A stretch of DNA of 64,000 nucleotides, from positions 620,001 through 684,000 of the forward strand of contig JASBNA010000003.1 in NCBI GenBank assembly GCA_038087015.1, in the 5' to 3' direction. The notes beneath the pieces are model-generated. The model was not told the origin of the DNA. It did not search any database and was given only the letters and a program-made list of their open reading frames with translations. A program made the position numbers and the translations under genes. This stretch comes from Cerrena zonata. Its lineage: Eukaryota > Basidiomycota > Agaricomycetes > Polyporales > Cerrenaceae. Shown here one piece after another: positions 36,049-47,747 of this stretch. The first letter of the stretch is position 1, and each line of letters begins with the position of its first letter.

Positions 36049-36425
36049 AATAACCGGGAAGTAAAGCAAGGTTGGGTGCAGCGCTCGAGATCACTTTGAT
36101 CGGCGAAGACTAAATGGTAAATCGGGTGAATGACTCGGCCTTCAACTTTTCCACAACCTTTCTCTCGAACACTCACAGGCTGATACACCCTGGGGACAGT
36201 GGCCAGAAGGGCTCTCTCTGGTTGATCAAGACTCCAGGGCTTTATATATCTTTGTACAGCCTGAGCGGCGCGGTCGCATACGATATCAAAATCGTGATCG
36301 TCAATACTCCAACGACACGGAGCGCGACCCTACAAAAATACCTGGCGCGATCTTGTCAGCTATAGAAATCCCTGCGCACGTTCTTGCTCCGACGTTGATA
36401 GGAAGTCCCCGCATCATCTCCAGCC
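36049..36425. promoter_or_regulatory. Divergent promoter region between TRP2 and SHQ1
   Basis: 377 bases separate the start codons. TGACTC occurs at 36131-36136, a near match to the Gcn4/Cpc1 site (TGACTCA) that controls amino-acid genes in other fungi; the last base differs, so this is weak. Confidence 0.3.
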
Positions 36426-38106
36426 ATGATCACTCCCCGCTTTTCCTGCACACAAACGGAGGAGTCGGTCGTGGTGTCTATTTATTGTCCTTCAGTCCGC
36501 GTATGTAACCCTTCATGATAATTCCACGATCATATTGACATGTGATGTTAGTAGGCTTCCGACGTCGAGATCACTGTTGACGACACGCTGTTCACCATTC
36601 ATATTAATCCGTACTTTTTGCGACTCAATTTTTCGCATGCGTTGTTGGAAGATGATGAGTCTTCGGCCAAATATGATCCAAGTTCAGGAAATCTCACGGT
36701 GACACTCACCAAAGCTGTGAAGGGTCAGACATTTGATGACCTGGATCTGCTCGCAAAATTACTGGCTCCTCGACCTTCAAAACCTCAAGGACCTTTGATT
36801 GAAGTTCTCGATTCTCAAGAAGACGCCCCAACCGAGGACGAGGAACTTGCGAATGCTGCAGAACGATTGTCACTTTCCCAAGAGCAACAAGAAATTCTTG
36901 AAGGTACTTCTAGCTTTATCCGACTTGTGAATTCGACTGATCTGTCTGAATTTGAAGCTGCTGAAAATGACTGGCAACTGAAACAAGAGCTCCCTGAGGC
37001 TGGTACGTCCTTCAAGACGTCAACATCTCAAAATTACGGATTCCTGAATCTACACACGGGGTACTTTCGACATGTTGAGCATACCGAAAATGAGGCCAAT
37101 GAACTTGGTACAACTGCAGAAACTGCTGAAATAGGCGAACGTCGTAAATTGCGATTAAAGCATGAAGACGAAAAATGGGATGAAGAATATTATATGTATA
37201 GATTTTCTATTCGCGTTCACTTCTTATTTGTACTTAATTCGAGCGGCAGGGCGGATTACGCAGATGATGAATATATTCAAGAGCTCATCCATTGGAAGCA
37301 TCCTCACGGCGTTCCTCAAACCGAAATTCAATACACCGAGGAAGAAAAACTTACAATGCTCCGTTTACCACGACGAGAATGCGAGCATCACTTCTTCACA
37401 TCTTCTGAAGCGTACTAATGACTTTCGCTTCCGCAGATCTGGCCTCCTCAACACAAACAAAAGACCTTTACCTAACACTACTCACCTTACTATTTTCCTA
37501 CGCTTACGAGTCACGAACCACACAAAAGGATCCAACGCCTGAAAGCGGATGGACGCTGAGCAGTCTTACGCCCGCATTTTCTGCCTTGGATCCGGCGCCG
37601 TATGTCTCTATATCCAGCGACCCGAATAAATTCGATTCTCCCGAACTGCTGGCGACATTTGTGGCTTGCTATCGGCGGGCTTTATCATTTCCGCTGTATC
37701 GCTCCTTTGCCCTGGCCGAGACTTGTCGTACGGATGTAATAGCTTTCCTGAAGAATGGGAAGCGGATGGTTCTACGTTGCCTTTTGGAGATGAAAGACAT
37801 ACTGGATCACCACGATGTGTATTATGTCTATTCCAAGATCTGGGTAGATGATTATAGTGTGTGGATTCAGTCATCCAGGTGAGTCTTTTCTGCTTGAAAA
37901 TTAGGTTTCGGTTGTATTGACCCGCATATAGTGACGAAACCTTACGGTCATTGGCCGCTGACGTAGAGAGGTTAAAAATTCCCAAGAGCGAGCTTGGCTG
38001 GGACCTCGAGAGACTTGAAAGTTTAACCCAAGAGGAAAGGGAATCGGACAGCGACGACGAAGATTCCGAGGACGAAATTGAACGTATGCTGCCAGCACCT
38101 TTGTGA
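36426..38106 (+). CDS. SHQ1: SHQ1, H/ACA snoRNP assembly chaperone
   Basis: Five exons (36426-36500, 36555-37195, 37250-37380, 37437-37878, 37932-38106) give 487 residues. Shq1 holds the pseudouridine synthase Cbf5/dyskerin as an RNA mimic before H/ACA RNP assembly. The N-terminal CS domain (about 1-95) starts MITPRFSCTQTEESV and has HINPYFLRLNFSHAL and YDPSSGNLTVTLTK. The SSD domain (about 240-460) includes YGFLNLHTGYF, TKDLYLTLLTLLFSYAYE, LSSLTPAFSALDPAP, RRALSFPLYRSFALAETC and HDVYYVYSKIWVDDYSVWIQ. The C-terminus is acidic (SDSDDEDSEDEIERM). Intron 3 (37381-37436) begins GC instead of GT, with a perfect TACTAAT branch site, and joining there gives PRREYLASS in frame. Confidence 0.95.
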
Positions 38107-41100
38107 CTTTCTAGGCCATTAGTATGTCCTGCCAGACGTACATTGTGTCCAAAAAGGCTTACGGGGACCTAAGCAGGGGATAACACCTGCCCCAATACAA
38201 GGTTCGCCGAAAATGGTAGGTTGACAAGCTTGGATCCCTTGCCGGCGGTATCTCTTAGCACATCCCCTTGCTTCTCTACCACAGTGGAACCTTATGCGAT
38301 GTATCTCTGATCGCTCCATCCTGTATTTGTCTGGATGACCAAGAAATGCATACATCATTCATCTACCTTTCATCGGCGGACTGCGGACCGCTAAATATGG
38401 CTCTCCTTGCGGGGCTGAAGATTGTGTGGCTGGTACCTTGTGAAAGGAAGCAGTAGATGACACATGGAGTAGCTTTCTGGAACGCAATTCAAACACGGTT
38501 ATATCCTCCTAGGTTCGATGGGAGAAGCTTGAACTTGACTTGTAAGTAGTACGTTTCATGAGACCGAATACTACAGATATAGGTATTGAATCCACCGGGG
38601 CCGGTGTCGTGAATGCGTTGACCATTCAAGGATACTTCCAATGCTCTCCACCGACAGTTGGAAAAGTATGTAGCTCAGTTTGCCATGCTGGGAACTAGAA
38701 GAACCAAGGATGTTCTATCCGCAGTCGTACATGTGCTCAGACGTACTCACCATACATGACATCGGTCATGGTTTCGCCACAGAATCCGAACCTTTCCCTG
38801 CAGCATGAATGCATGACTGTGAAGAATACGTGAAGCCGGCTGAACGATTGGACAGAGATTGTATTACCGAAGCGGTGGCGTTACGCTTGGGAGGTCATGG
38901 TTTTTTAAGACAAGACATGAGCTGGGTGGAGTGCGGCTCGGAGTTTGCATGACAGGTAGGAGCGATCCGGTGGATTACACTGGAATGTGGTTTTATCCTG
39001 ACAAAGGTGTTGTGGCTTCATCAACATGTGGTTAACGAACCAAACGCGTCCATTTCTTTCCACACACGGCGTAGCACGATGCTTGTCATCGTAATTTCGA
39101 TGAGCTCACTTTTCATATTCGTGCCCCGCTAACAAGTTTTGCCATTAGAAAATAACTGAACTTTGTCGCAATCATATCCAATCTTATCGTAAGTAATACA
39201 CCGGCAGCACCTCTGAAATTCATAAAACTGATGGTGTGGATCTACAACGTGGTGTAACGTAGAGCCGCAACGGACAAATATCGGGGGACGGTCAACTGCA
39301 AGTTATTGTAATATCTATCGGGTGCGACATGCCTCTATTTGTCTGTATATCGGTCGACCAATGTTTGCTTGACGAAGTAGGTGTCTATGTATTGACAGAT
39401 GTTACTCACGTTACTCACTTTGTGCGAACTTATCATTGCATTGTGTCTAGGCCGCTCTCCGCCACAGCGAGGCCTAACCTAGATGTGACAGTAATGTGAT
39501 ATACGTCTACAAATGTGCAGCTTGGAGAATGATCCGTCGGTGACTTTCCACGACTTCCGAACCCGGGGCTGAACGTTCAAAATCGGTGAAACTTTCCAAT
39601 CCGAACCTCTGCTGTGATTCGCTGGGTTTGAAGTTAGTTCAAGGTTGACGCTCGCTCACGTATCTTGGCGCAAATACAATCATAAATCCTGCTCACTTGA
39701 TACGATTAGAAGATGCGAACTATGAAAATGAAACCCGCAAGTTCACATCCGACCTTGCCATCTCGAACCAACGTTGGCCCCAGCTTCTGGCAGCAACTCA
39801 TCTTTCGCAACAGACGCAGGCTGGCAGCCACCATCAACCCGCTTCGCTTAATTTGCCGACGGGATCCTTCTAAATGATATCTTGACATGCGGAAGTAGAA
39901 TGGTCACCCAGCGATCACTGTACTTGGCCATAACAGTCATGTCATCTCCGCCTATTGCGGCCCAAGTTATGACGCAGCGTGCTGATCCTGACGTTCCGCG
40001 ATGACTGTCAAACTTCGAACGAGATCGAACGAATCCTAATCACAGCTATCACGATCCCTCTCTATCAGATGATAATCAACCTCCGATGTCCGTCGGGGAC
40101 GATATACCACATAATCCTCCTTCAAAGATCTTCCCCACTAAACCATACCGAATGCGTCAATGCAACTGTAATATATGGAAGACCACGGGGGATTATAACG
40201 CCCGCTCTTCTACTCACCTCCTTCGAAGCCAAGGAGTCTATTTTCCCTACGCCCAACGAAGAACGCAGCATGCGCAGGTGATCACCGGTGACCTCAGCGC
40301 AGTCCGAAAGCCATGCAGCCTCAACCACTGTCTTGTCCCAATCTGGATTTGCTCAATCCATCCCGGATGACAGCTGACTTGGCTTCCTCGAAGTTCTCAT
40401 CTCTCGGCCATCCCGGTGAAATAGACCCAATCTGAGACTGAGGCTGAGCTTCTCGCCAATCTCGTTCGGGTCCAGTTTTCCCAATCGAGCTCCTAGACCC
40501 AAAAAAAGAAGCACCAAACTCCCCTCGCCCCCCTTCACGAAGCGGCGGTAAGTTGCCTTTTTATAGATCTGTCAAGAAACTCTAACACACTGCTTTGACG
40601 CCTTTTTCAATGGTCACGGCGGCGGCCGTTTTTCACAAGAAGCTCGCAATTGCTTCCTCAGCGTACCGACGCATACACCATTATTATTCATTCACCGCCC
40701 GAATCTGCCACCAATCGGAGTCTCGAACCCAGCTGAAACGGTCCACCTTCCCCTTTGCCAAAAACGTGTCAGTCAGTTGATGAGACACTTCAGCGTCGGA
40801 TTGCACTCAATCCAGTCGTATTCACCGTACCGTTGCATCTCTTGGCTAGTATGCTTGGGCACTTCGTGAACGTATTATGCTTGTCTTTCTTGATGCAACC
40901 ATTTAGGGGTTGTACCCAAAAAACTGCGACAGAAGTCCCGAAGAGCCTTGCAAAGAAATCAAGAACCCCAACACCACTTACGCAACAACAAACCTGCTGC
41001 CAGTGGCCTGCACTACGCGATGCGGCGTAAAATGGAAGCTAACCACGTTGCTACGCTATTCGAGTCTAAACCTCATCCAGCAGCACTAATGGAATAAATG

Positions 41101-42436
41101 CCGGTCATCTAGTAAAGTCTATGTACATACAACTTGAACCTGTGGACAATGGGATGATGCAAGTTCTTCATCATCGCTGACCGGAAGTGGAAATCGAAGC
41201 TTGAAACGAGGCTTTGCGAAGGAGCGCCGACGCCGATTCCAAGATACCGTGACCTTTCAGAACCGTCGCGGGAAGCCTGTCCCCAATCTATGTTCTCTAC
41301 GTTTTTAATTCTATCTGAGTATCCTTTTTTTCCAAGGCTGCCTCGTGGCTGACTAGAAACCCTTGATAGGTGTCATCGACTCCAGATGCCCACTGGCATT
41401 GCCATCCCACATCCCTGGGTCAGTTTCTGTATTCCTTCTGACTACCGAAACACACCAGCGATTGAATTATAGATCAAAGAGGGTGACCACCATCGTCTCA
41501 AGTCTTACCACACCCTGTTCTTGGCCTCGATGGCTCGACGTTTTACGAGTCTTCTTTCGGAGACCCTCTGACCACGTCTAAGCTTTCTTGGACCCACCTC
41601 GTTTCCAGGGTACGGTACGCCGTCCCCAAATGAAAATGAAAATTTCAATCCCACAATTACCATGGTGAAAACCCTAAAACTGAATCATCCCTCGGGAGTC
41701 TAAACACGAATTGGAATGGCCTGTATGCGTTTATGAATTGATCTGACATCCCAGGCGTTTTCGATTGGGAGGGGCCGGGGCTGGGTTGTTATGGAAGAAG
41801 TTTACGTATGCCAATGATGTATAGAGCGTTCGAGGGGATGAGAGTGTATGTAATAGATGTAAAATACCGGCGATAAAACTGCGTTGTAAGACAGAAGGGT
41901 AGCGGGTAAACCGAAGAGCATGAATAATTGGAAGGACAACGACATGAACCCGTGGAGAGGGATGGAAAAAAGGGGATGAACGATGATGAACAAGACATAT
42001 ATATGCAGACAAGGGTGCATGCATAATGCGATTATTATTGATAATGATGATGACGGAATGACAAAGAGAGGGATGAAAGTTTGGGGGTGGATCAATGCGA
42101 TGAGGGAATTCGAATGTGTATGAGAGATGACAGGAATGATGTTACGTATTGCTATTTGGCTTTGAATTTAGGGTTTGCTTGGGCGACAACAGATAATTAC
42201 GCAGTGCGAGCAAGAATGGCAAAAAGGAAGAAACGAGCAGACAACAGCAACGGAAAAGGAAATAGATAGCACAACATACAAAAAAAGTTGAATCAGTGGG
42301 GGTGGAAAATGTTAACTTTACAATCTTGAATTGAATACGACGGGCCATGATGGGTTTGACAATGCACAGAAGGGGAAACAATCATCTACTCGAAAAAGAA
42401 TCAGCAATCCTCAGAGGATGCTTTCTAACAAACTAC
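38107..42436. other. 4.3 kb gap without recognised genes
   Basis: This lies between the stops of SHQ1 and the alpha-arrestin-like gene, which point towards each other. Open frames up to 100 codons exist on both strands (for instance 39979-40281 and 40086-40370 plus, 40122-40328 minus), but none has recognised motifs or splice partners. I saw no terminal inverted repeats, reverse transcriptase or transposase pieces. It may hold decayed mobile DNA, long UTRs or lineage-specific genes that I cannot recognise. Confidence 0.5.
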
Positions 42437-44772
42437 TCACCAGAGACCCGCAAAAATCCCTTTCGGATGCCTCTGTCTCCTATGGTTTGCTTCTCTCTCT
42501 TTCTCTCTCTTCTCTTCCTTCTCCTTTCTCCGCCTTTTTGACAGACCAAAGAACGACAACATATCCGATGTCGTCCTCTTGGTCACACTATCAATTCTCT
42601 CCATCTCATCCTCCCAAGCCCGGATAGCATCATCCTTGCTTGCTCCAACCGCAGCCCCGGTCCCCACACCAACATCCACCGGACCCGCACCACGACTATG
42701 TCGTTTATGAGAATGATTGGAAGACATACTGGAACGAGGTATCTGAACTTCATTCACACTCATTCCCGTATTGGGACGCACACTTCCTCCACTCCGCGTC
42801 TGTCCATTACTATTCCGTTTGTTCGAGGAATGCTGAAGAGTAGGAACCGGTTCGGCGGGACAAGTGTAAGGCAAATTCGACTTGTCTCGTGGTCCAGCGG
42901 ATGTATGTGGTCTTCTCGAAGACCTACCAGTCGATGGTGGTGTCGGTATCGAATGACCATGAAGATGCGGATCGGGTTCCGACGGTACAAGCGATGGCGG
43001 CGGACGTTCCAGAGTACTTTTACGGTGACTAGTACTTTTATGAGAAGTACTCGGACGACGGCTAGAAGCTGAAGTGGAATGCGAATCGACCGAGACGTAA
43101 TCACCGCTACGTTTTCCCCCGGAGGTGCCAGTCGATGTACTGCCGGGCGTTTGAGAACTTTCACGTTCGCGATCTCGAGACTTTTCTCGCATGGCGGCTA
43201 CCAGCTCTCTGTGTTCGGCGAACTTGGCTAGAGCGAGACGACGGTCAGAATCGTTCGTTGAAACGATGGTGATCTCGCGCGGTTCGAGGTCGAGTGATAT
43301 CGTGCCCAGAGCGGATGACGAGACGATGAGCTAGTAGAGGAAAGGTGTCGGAATACATAGCATATATGCGACTAAGCGGTGAAACATACCTTCACTTTGA
43401 CCCAGAAGCTCACTTCCGCCAACTCGCTTTTGATGCTTTCCCCCATCGCCCAGACATGCTTGCTTTTGGCCTTTGGCCATTGCATACTCACTGTCTTGCT
43501 TAAGATACCCGTCGTATAGTCACGAGCAAAACCACCGGCACCTGAGTCGGCATATGTGATCGTAGTGGTGAGGGTCTTCTCCGGAACATCTGCTGATGAT
43601 GTATTATTTGAATGTGTCGAACTTGAAGGTGATGCCGAACGGTGCATCAATGGTGTGGCAGATGTTACAGAAAGAGTGCTTGATGATGGTGCAATAGGAG
43701 AGGGGACTTCAAGCGTGAGTGTCCGTTGTGGGGGAGGAGCCAGATATGAAGTTCGTGAGCTTCGAGAATCGCGAGAAGATGATGAGGGCTCAGGGCATGC
43801 TGACAGATGGAACGACTGGAGGGGATGACGGGGAAGGGGAAGTGGGGGAGGTCATGGCGGAATGAAAATAGCCATCTCGTGGGGATTCCGAAACGGTGTT
43901 GGGAGTACTAGGGTATAATGAGCCGGAACAATTAGCATTAGAGTAGACTGAATGCAATTCTATGCGTCGTTCGATAAATACGGATGCGGAACGTATGCTG
44001 AGTGAGGGATCGAGTGGACGGAGGTAAATGGAGGTAAAGACAAGGTCAGAAGGGCCGACAGGAAGTTGAGGCGTCGAGAGGTTGTAATCGAGGATAGCCT
44101 GGGGCGATGGCGTTTTGGGGTGTGGGTGATAGAGGGTATGCGGGGTAGCTGCTTGTGACGCCGGAGAGGGGGAAGTGGGAGAAAGCGGGGTAGGTGGTGG
44201 AGGGACGTCGTAGCGGATGAGAGGGAGATCAAAGTAGCGCAACAGTCGGGAGCCGACCCCACTGATGGGGACATGTTCGATGACTGTTGACAGATTAGGA
44301 TGAACATGCAGCGTTGACAGAAGGATTGGGAGAACGCACCTGCTTCGACTCTCCAGAAAGTCCTATACTCCTGATAATGGGCCGTGCTGAAACCGGCGAC
44401 GCGCTTTGGGAGTGTGATCTTGAAGGGGGCCTCAAAGCGGCCGAGTTCAGCGTATTCTTGGTCGTCGGGCTTGCGCCATAGGACGGAAGCATAGTCGACG
44501 AGGAGGCGTGAATGGGAGACGCCGGTTTTGCCTTGCCGGGATTCATAACATCGGACTGCAACAGTGAGGGACTTTGCGAGAATGGGCTTGCAGTCTTCTT
44601 CGAGTTTTGTGCATACGACTGGGTAGAGGGATTAGTGGACGACGGCGAGTAGATAAACGGTATGATACTGACTGCCGTCGACGCGAACGGGGGTCAGGCC
44701 GAGGTAGCCTTGGTAGGGAAAGTCGCGACCGCCTGCATTACCTCTGGAGGGAGTAAGGATGAGCTGTACCAT
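42437..44772 (-). CDS. Alpha-arrestin-like protein with serine-rich C-terminus
   Basis: Five minus-strand exons as modelled: 44673-44772, 44340-44618, 43895-44283, 43390-43815 and 42437-43330, giving 695 residues. The arrestin N-fold contains FPYQGYLGLTPVRVDG, LAKSLTVAVRCYESRQGKTG, LLVDYASVLWRKPDD, FEAPFKITLPKRVAGFST and YQEYRTFWRVEAVIEHVP (about residues 20-125). SRLLRYFDLPLIRYDVPPPP links to a proline/serine-rich part. The C-fold includes FTSIYLRPLDPSLSIRSASV and AEVSFWVKVKLIVSSSALG. The last 250 residues are basic and serine-rich with no PPxY motif in what I read. Alpha-arrestins direct Rsp5-type ubiquitin ligases to membrane transporters; the cargo is unknown. The 79-base intron at 43816-43894 has a weak donor (GTTTCG), so a frameshift could be the true cause of the frame change there. 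Confidence 0.78.
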
Positions 44773-45304
44773 GGGAGGGAGGAAGAAGGAGGTGAGGAGC
44801 AAGAAGGGACATAGTGGAGGGTAAACGAAATATGAATGATGAGGGGGAATGATATGATGAGCAGTGATTCGGCGGGAGAAGTCCTGCCAGTGCCCATTCA
44901 ATGCTCGACTGCCTTTTCGGGGACATCCATGCGTCCTGCGATCGCCACAGATCCATCTCGCTTGCCTGCCACTCTTACGCTGACCCACCGCCTGCACCCA
45001 CCACCAGCCATCTGCACGGAATCTCTGCCACCCGAGGCATTTTCAATTTGCCATGCACTCTGCCAGTGACCCACCTCGCCCACACCAATCCCACCCTCTG
45101 TCCTCGACCATCCCCGGCGCTTCCCATCTCGCGTGCTCCTCTCCCCACTCCCCCGGGCGCGCCTTCCCCACTTGGGCACCTTTCGCGCTTCCCACCAGCC
45201 AATTGCACCCGCTCCACGCCTCCGCACCCCTCAGCTGTTCCCCGCTTCCCCTCCTCTTTCTATTCTACTCGTCATCTTCCTCGACGCCCAGCATCGCTCA
45301 CAAC
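44773..45304. promoter_or_regulatory. Divergent promoter region between the arrestin-like and SLC35F6-like genes
   Basis: 532 bases separate the start codons. The half next to the transporter is strongly pyrimidine-rich (for example CTTCCCCTCCTCTTTC around 45246). Long open frames here are shadows of this composition. Confidence 0.45.
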
Positions 45305-47747
45305 GATGCCGTCGTCTCTCTATGTCCCCGTGCTCGTCGCGGGCATGCTTATTACGGTGCGTACTCCCCATTCACCCCTCCGAACGCCTTGTCTGACGTG
45401 TCACAAGGGCTCGAGCAATTCATTGTGGTCCAAATGGCAGGTCTGTCTCATAACCAACTAGAGCTCCTCCATTCCGAGCTAATCACAAACCCTATTCTTC
45501 GCTCAGGATATGCAATGTGTAGAAAACTGTGACGATCCAAACCCTAGACACCACGTCTTGTACGAGCAACCGATATGGCAAACCCTCCAAATGTTCCGTA
45601 CGTCTGCCATTGCACCTCCTTCATTGCCATCTCAACTCATGTTCCGCCACAGTCGGAGAAATGCTCTGTATGTTTCTTCCAATACCTACATCCGCTTTCG
45701 CTTATGTTCCGCTTATCATGTCCTCACATGTCTCTTCGCACCCCTGCCTCTTCTTCCGTTTTCGTCATGTCCCTTCCACACCCACAACACACTACACACG
45801 CGGCTCCGACCATGTCCCTTTTCTGTATTCCTAACCCATAACATTACCAAGGTTTCCTTCCTGTCATTCTCACATGGCTCAACTCAAAGCGCCGAACTGC
45901 TGCCGTTCAGCTGCCCCAGACGGAAGAAGACATCGACGAAGATCAAGAAGATGCCCAACCGTCTCGTCCAGGCTCTAGCGCAGCCAAAGATTTCCCCGAC
46001 GCCGGCCCACTACCCCTTCAAGGCTGGAATTACCTCTTGTTCTGGTTTCCTGCCATTTGCGATTTAACCGGCACAACGGTCCGTATCATTTCTTATTCCT
46101 CGTTGGCTGTGTATGTATGCGGAGATTCAGAGTCAAACTTTCTGTCATCCGAGGGTTCTTTATCGCGCTCAGTTTTCATCTGCACGCCAGTGATTAATGT
46201 CTGACATTTCTGACATCCATGTCCACACTAGCTTATGAATGTCGGCCTTCTTTACACCCCGGTTTCCATCTACCAAATGACACGAGGCGCTCTCGTCCTC
46301 TTTGTTGGTGCTCTTAGTGTCATTTTCCTTCGCAGGCGGTTATGGTTATACCAGTTGAGTATCATTAATTCCTTTACGGTCCACTTCATTGTGTGTACAT
46401 TCCCCGGAGATAGTATTAACCGAACGAATACAATTGTAGATGGGTTTCTCTTGTGACCGTGATGGCGGGTGTTTCACTTGTGGGCTACAGTGGTTCCCTA
46501 ATCAAGGATACTATTCGAGAAGAGTCAAATATCTATTCAATAATTACCCGAGCATTCTCGATGGGTGCTGATGCTCCGGAGCCTGTGGAAGATCCACAAG
46601 TAACAAAAGTGCTCATCGGTGCGTTCATATGAAACAGATCATCATTCCTTTCTGATCTTTCCAAATCTGTCGCAGGTATTTTCTTTGTGCTCTTCGCCCA
46701 GATTTTGTGAGTGCGAGAATTTGATCTTTCCGATGGCAGGAGATGTGAAACATTTTATTGATACACATCTGTTCTTTCTTTTTATTTCTTCTAGCACGGC
46801 AACTCAACTTGTAGTCGAAGGTAAATTCCAATCCTTCTCGTGATATTCCATTTGTCTTCGTCAATTTTACTAACACAATTAAAACCTTTTTTGTTTGCCG
46901 CAAATAGAGAAAATCATGACTCGCTACGCCGTTTCCCCCGACATCGCCGTTGGCCTCGAAGGGTTCTTCGGTGTCTTCACTATTCTCCTTGCCATGCCCT
47001 TCATCTCGATCTCTCCTCTCGCCGACCGCTCTTCCCCGAACTATTCACCGTTCTTCGACCTCCCTCGGGGATGGGCGCAGATGATTTATACTCCCACGGT
47101 ATTATGGTCTGGTATTGCAATTGCGATCAGTATCAGCTTGTTCAATTGGTTCGGCTTGAGCGTGACGAAACACCTGAGTGCAACAGCCAGGAGTCTTACG
47201 GATACCTGCAGAACCTTGAGTATCTGGATCGTTAGCCTTGGGTCTCGGGTGGGAGAGAATTGCCTGGCCAATCTCGCTACTGCAGGTGCTTGGCTTCGGA
47301 TTGCTTGTGTAAGTGCTTATGGGCTTTCATTCCCGCCTGATCTTCTTGTGGGGATCATTCGTTTGAGTTTTTCGCTAACTTCCTTTTTGGCCCTTCTTTT
47401 CCCCCTATTATCTCGTCGCTTCTGATATCAGTTACGGCACGGTAAGTCTTCCGCTCTCCCATAAACTTAATCAGCCCATTAACTTTAACGGTGTTTTTAC
47501 CCATCTTTAGTTCCTCTTCAATAACCTCGTTAACCCACCATCATTCATTCGCCCCGCCGAATCCGAGGGTGATTCGCCTCTTGCCCCCGAAGAGTCTCGC
47601 CACCTACTTGCGGAACACACCCTTGATGAGACCGCGACCTTGCCTGCTGACTTGGGTCAGAGTGGATTTGATATTGTCCCACCACCTGAACAGCGCGCGA
47701 GGGATAATAGGTCGAGGTCAAGATCCAAGGCTGGTAGGCAGGACTGA
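45305..47747 (+). CDS. SLC35F6-like nucleotide-sugar/drug transporter family protein, frameshifted in exon 10
   Basis: Twelve exons: 45305-45355, 45408-45440, 45507-45597, 45653-45667 (15 bases), 45852-46078, 46232-46353, 46440-46618, 46676-46706, 46795-46820, 46908-47308, 47432-47441 (10 bases) and 47511-47747. The product is about 473 residues with roughly ten hydrophobic segments (for example VPVLVAGMLIT, FWFPAICDLTGTTLMNVGLL, GALVLFVGALSVIFLRRRLW, LVTVMAGVSLVGYSG, GIFFVLFAQIFTATQLVVEE). LSIWIVSLGLGWE and the order of motifs follow human SLC35F6, a lysosomal/mitochondrial member of the drug/metabolite transporter superfamily; substrate unknown. In exon 10 the run GGG at 47240-47242 has one G too many: VSLG is followed by LGWERIAWPISLLQVLGFGLLV only if one is removed, which also sets the phase of the next two splice sites. 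Confidence 0.9.

Noticed and set aside
39979..40370. Overlapping plus-strand frames of 94-100 codons in the first large gap
   Set aside because: They overlap each other in different frames and show no conserved motifs.
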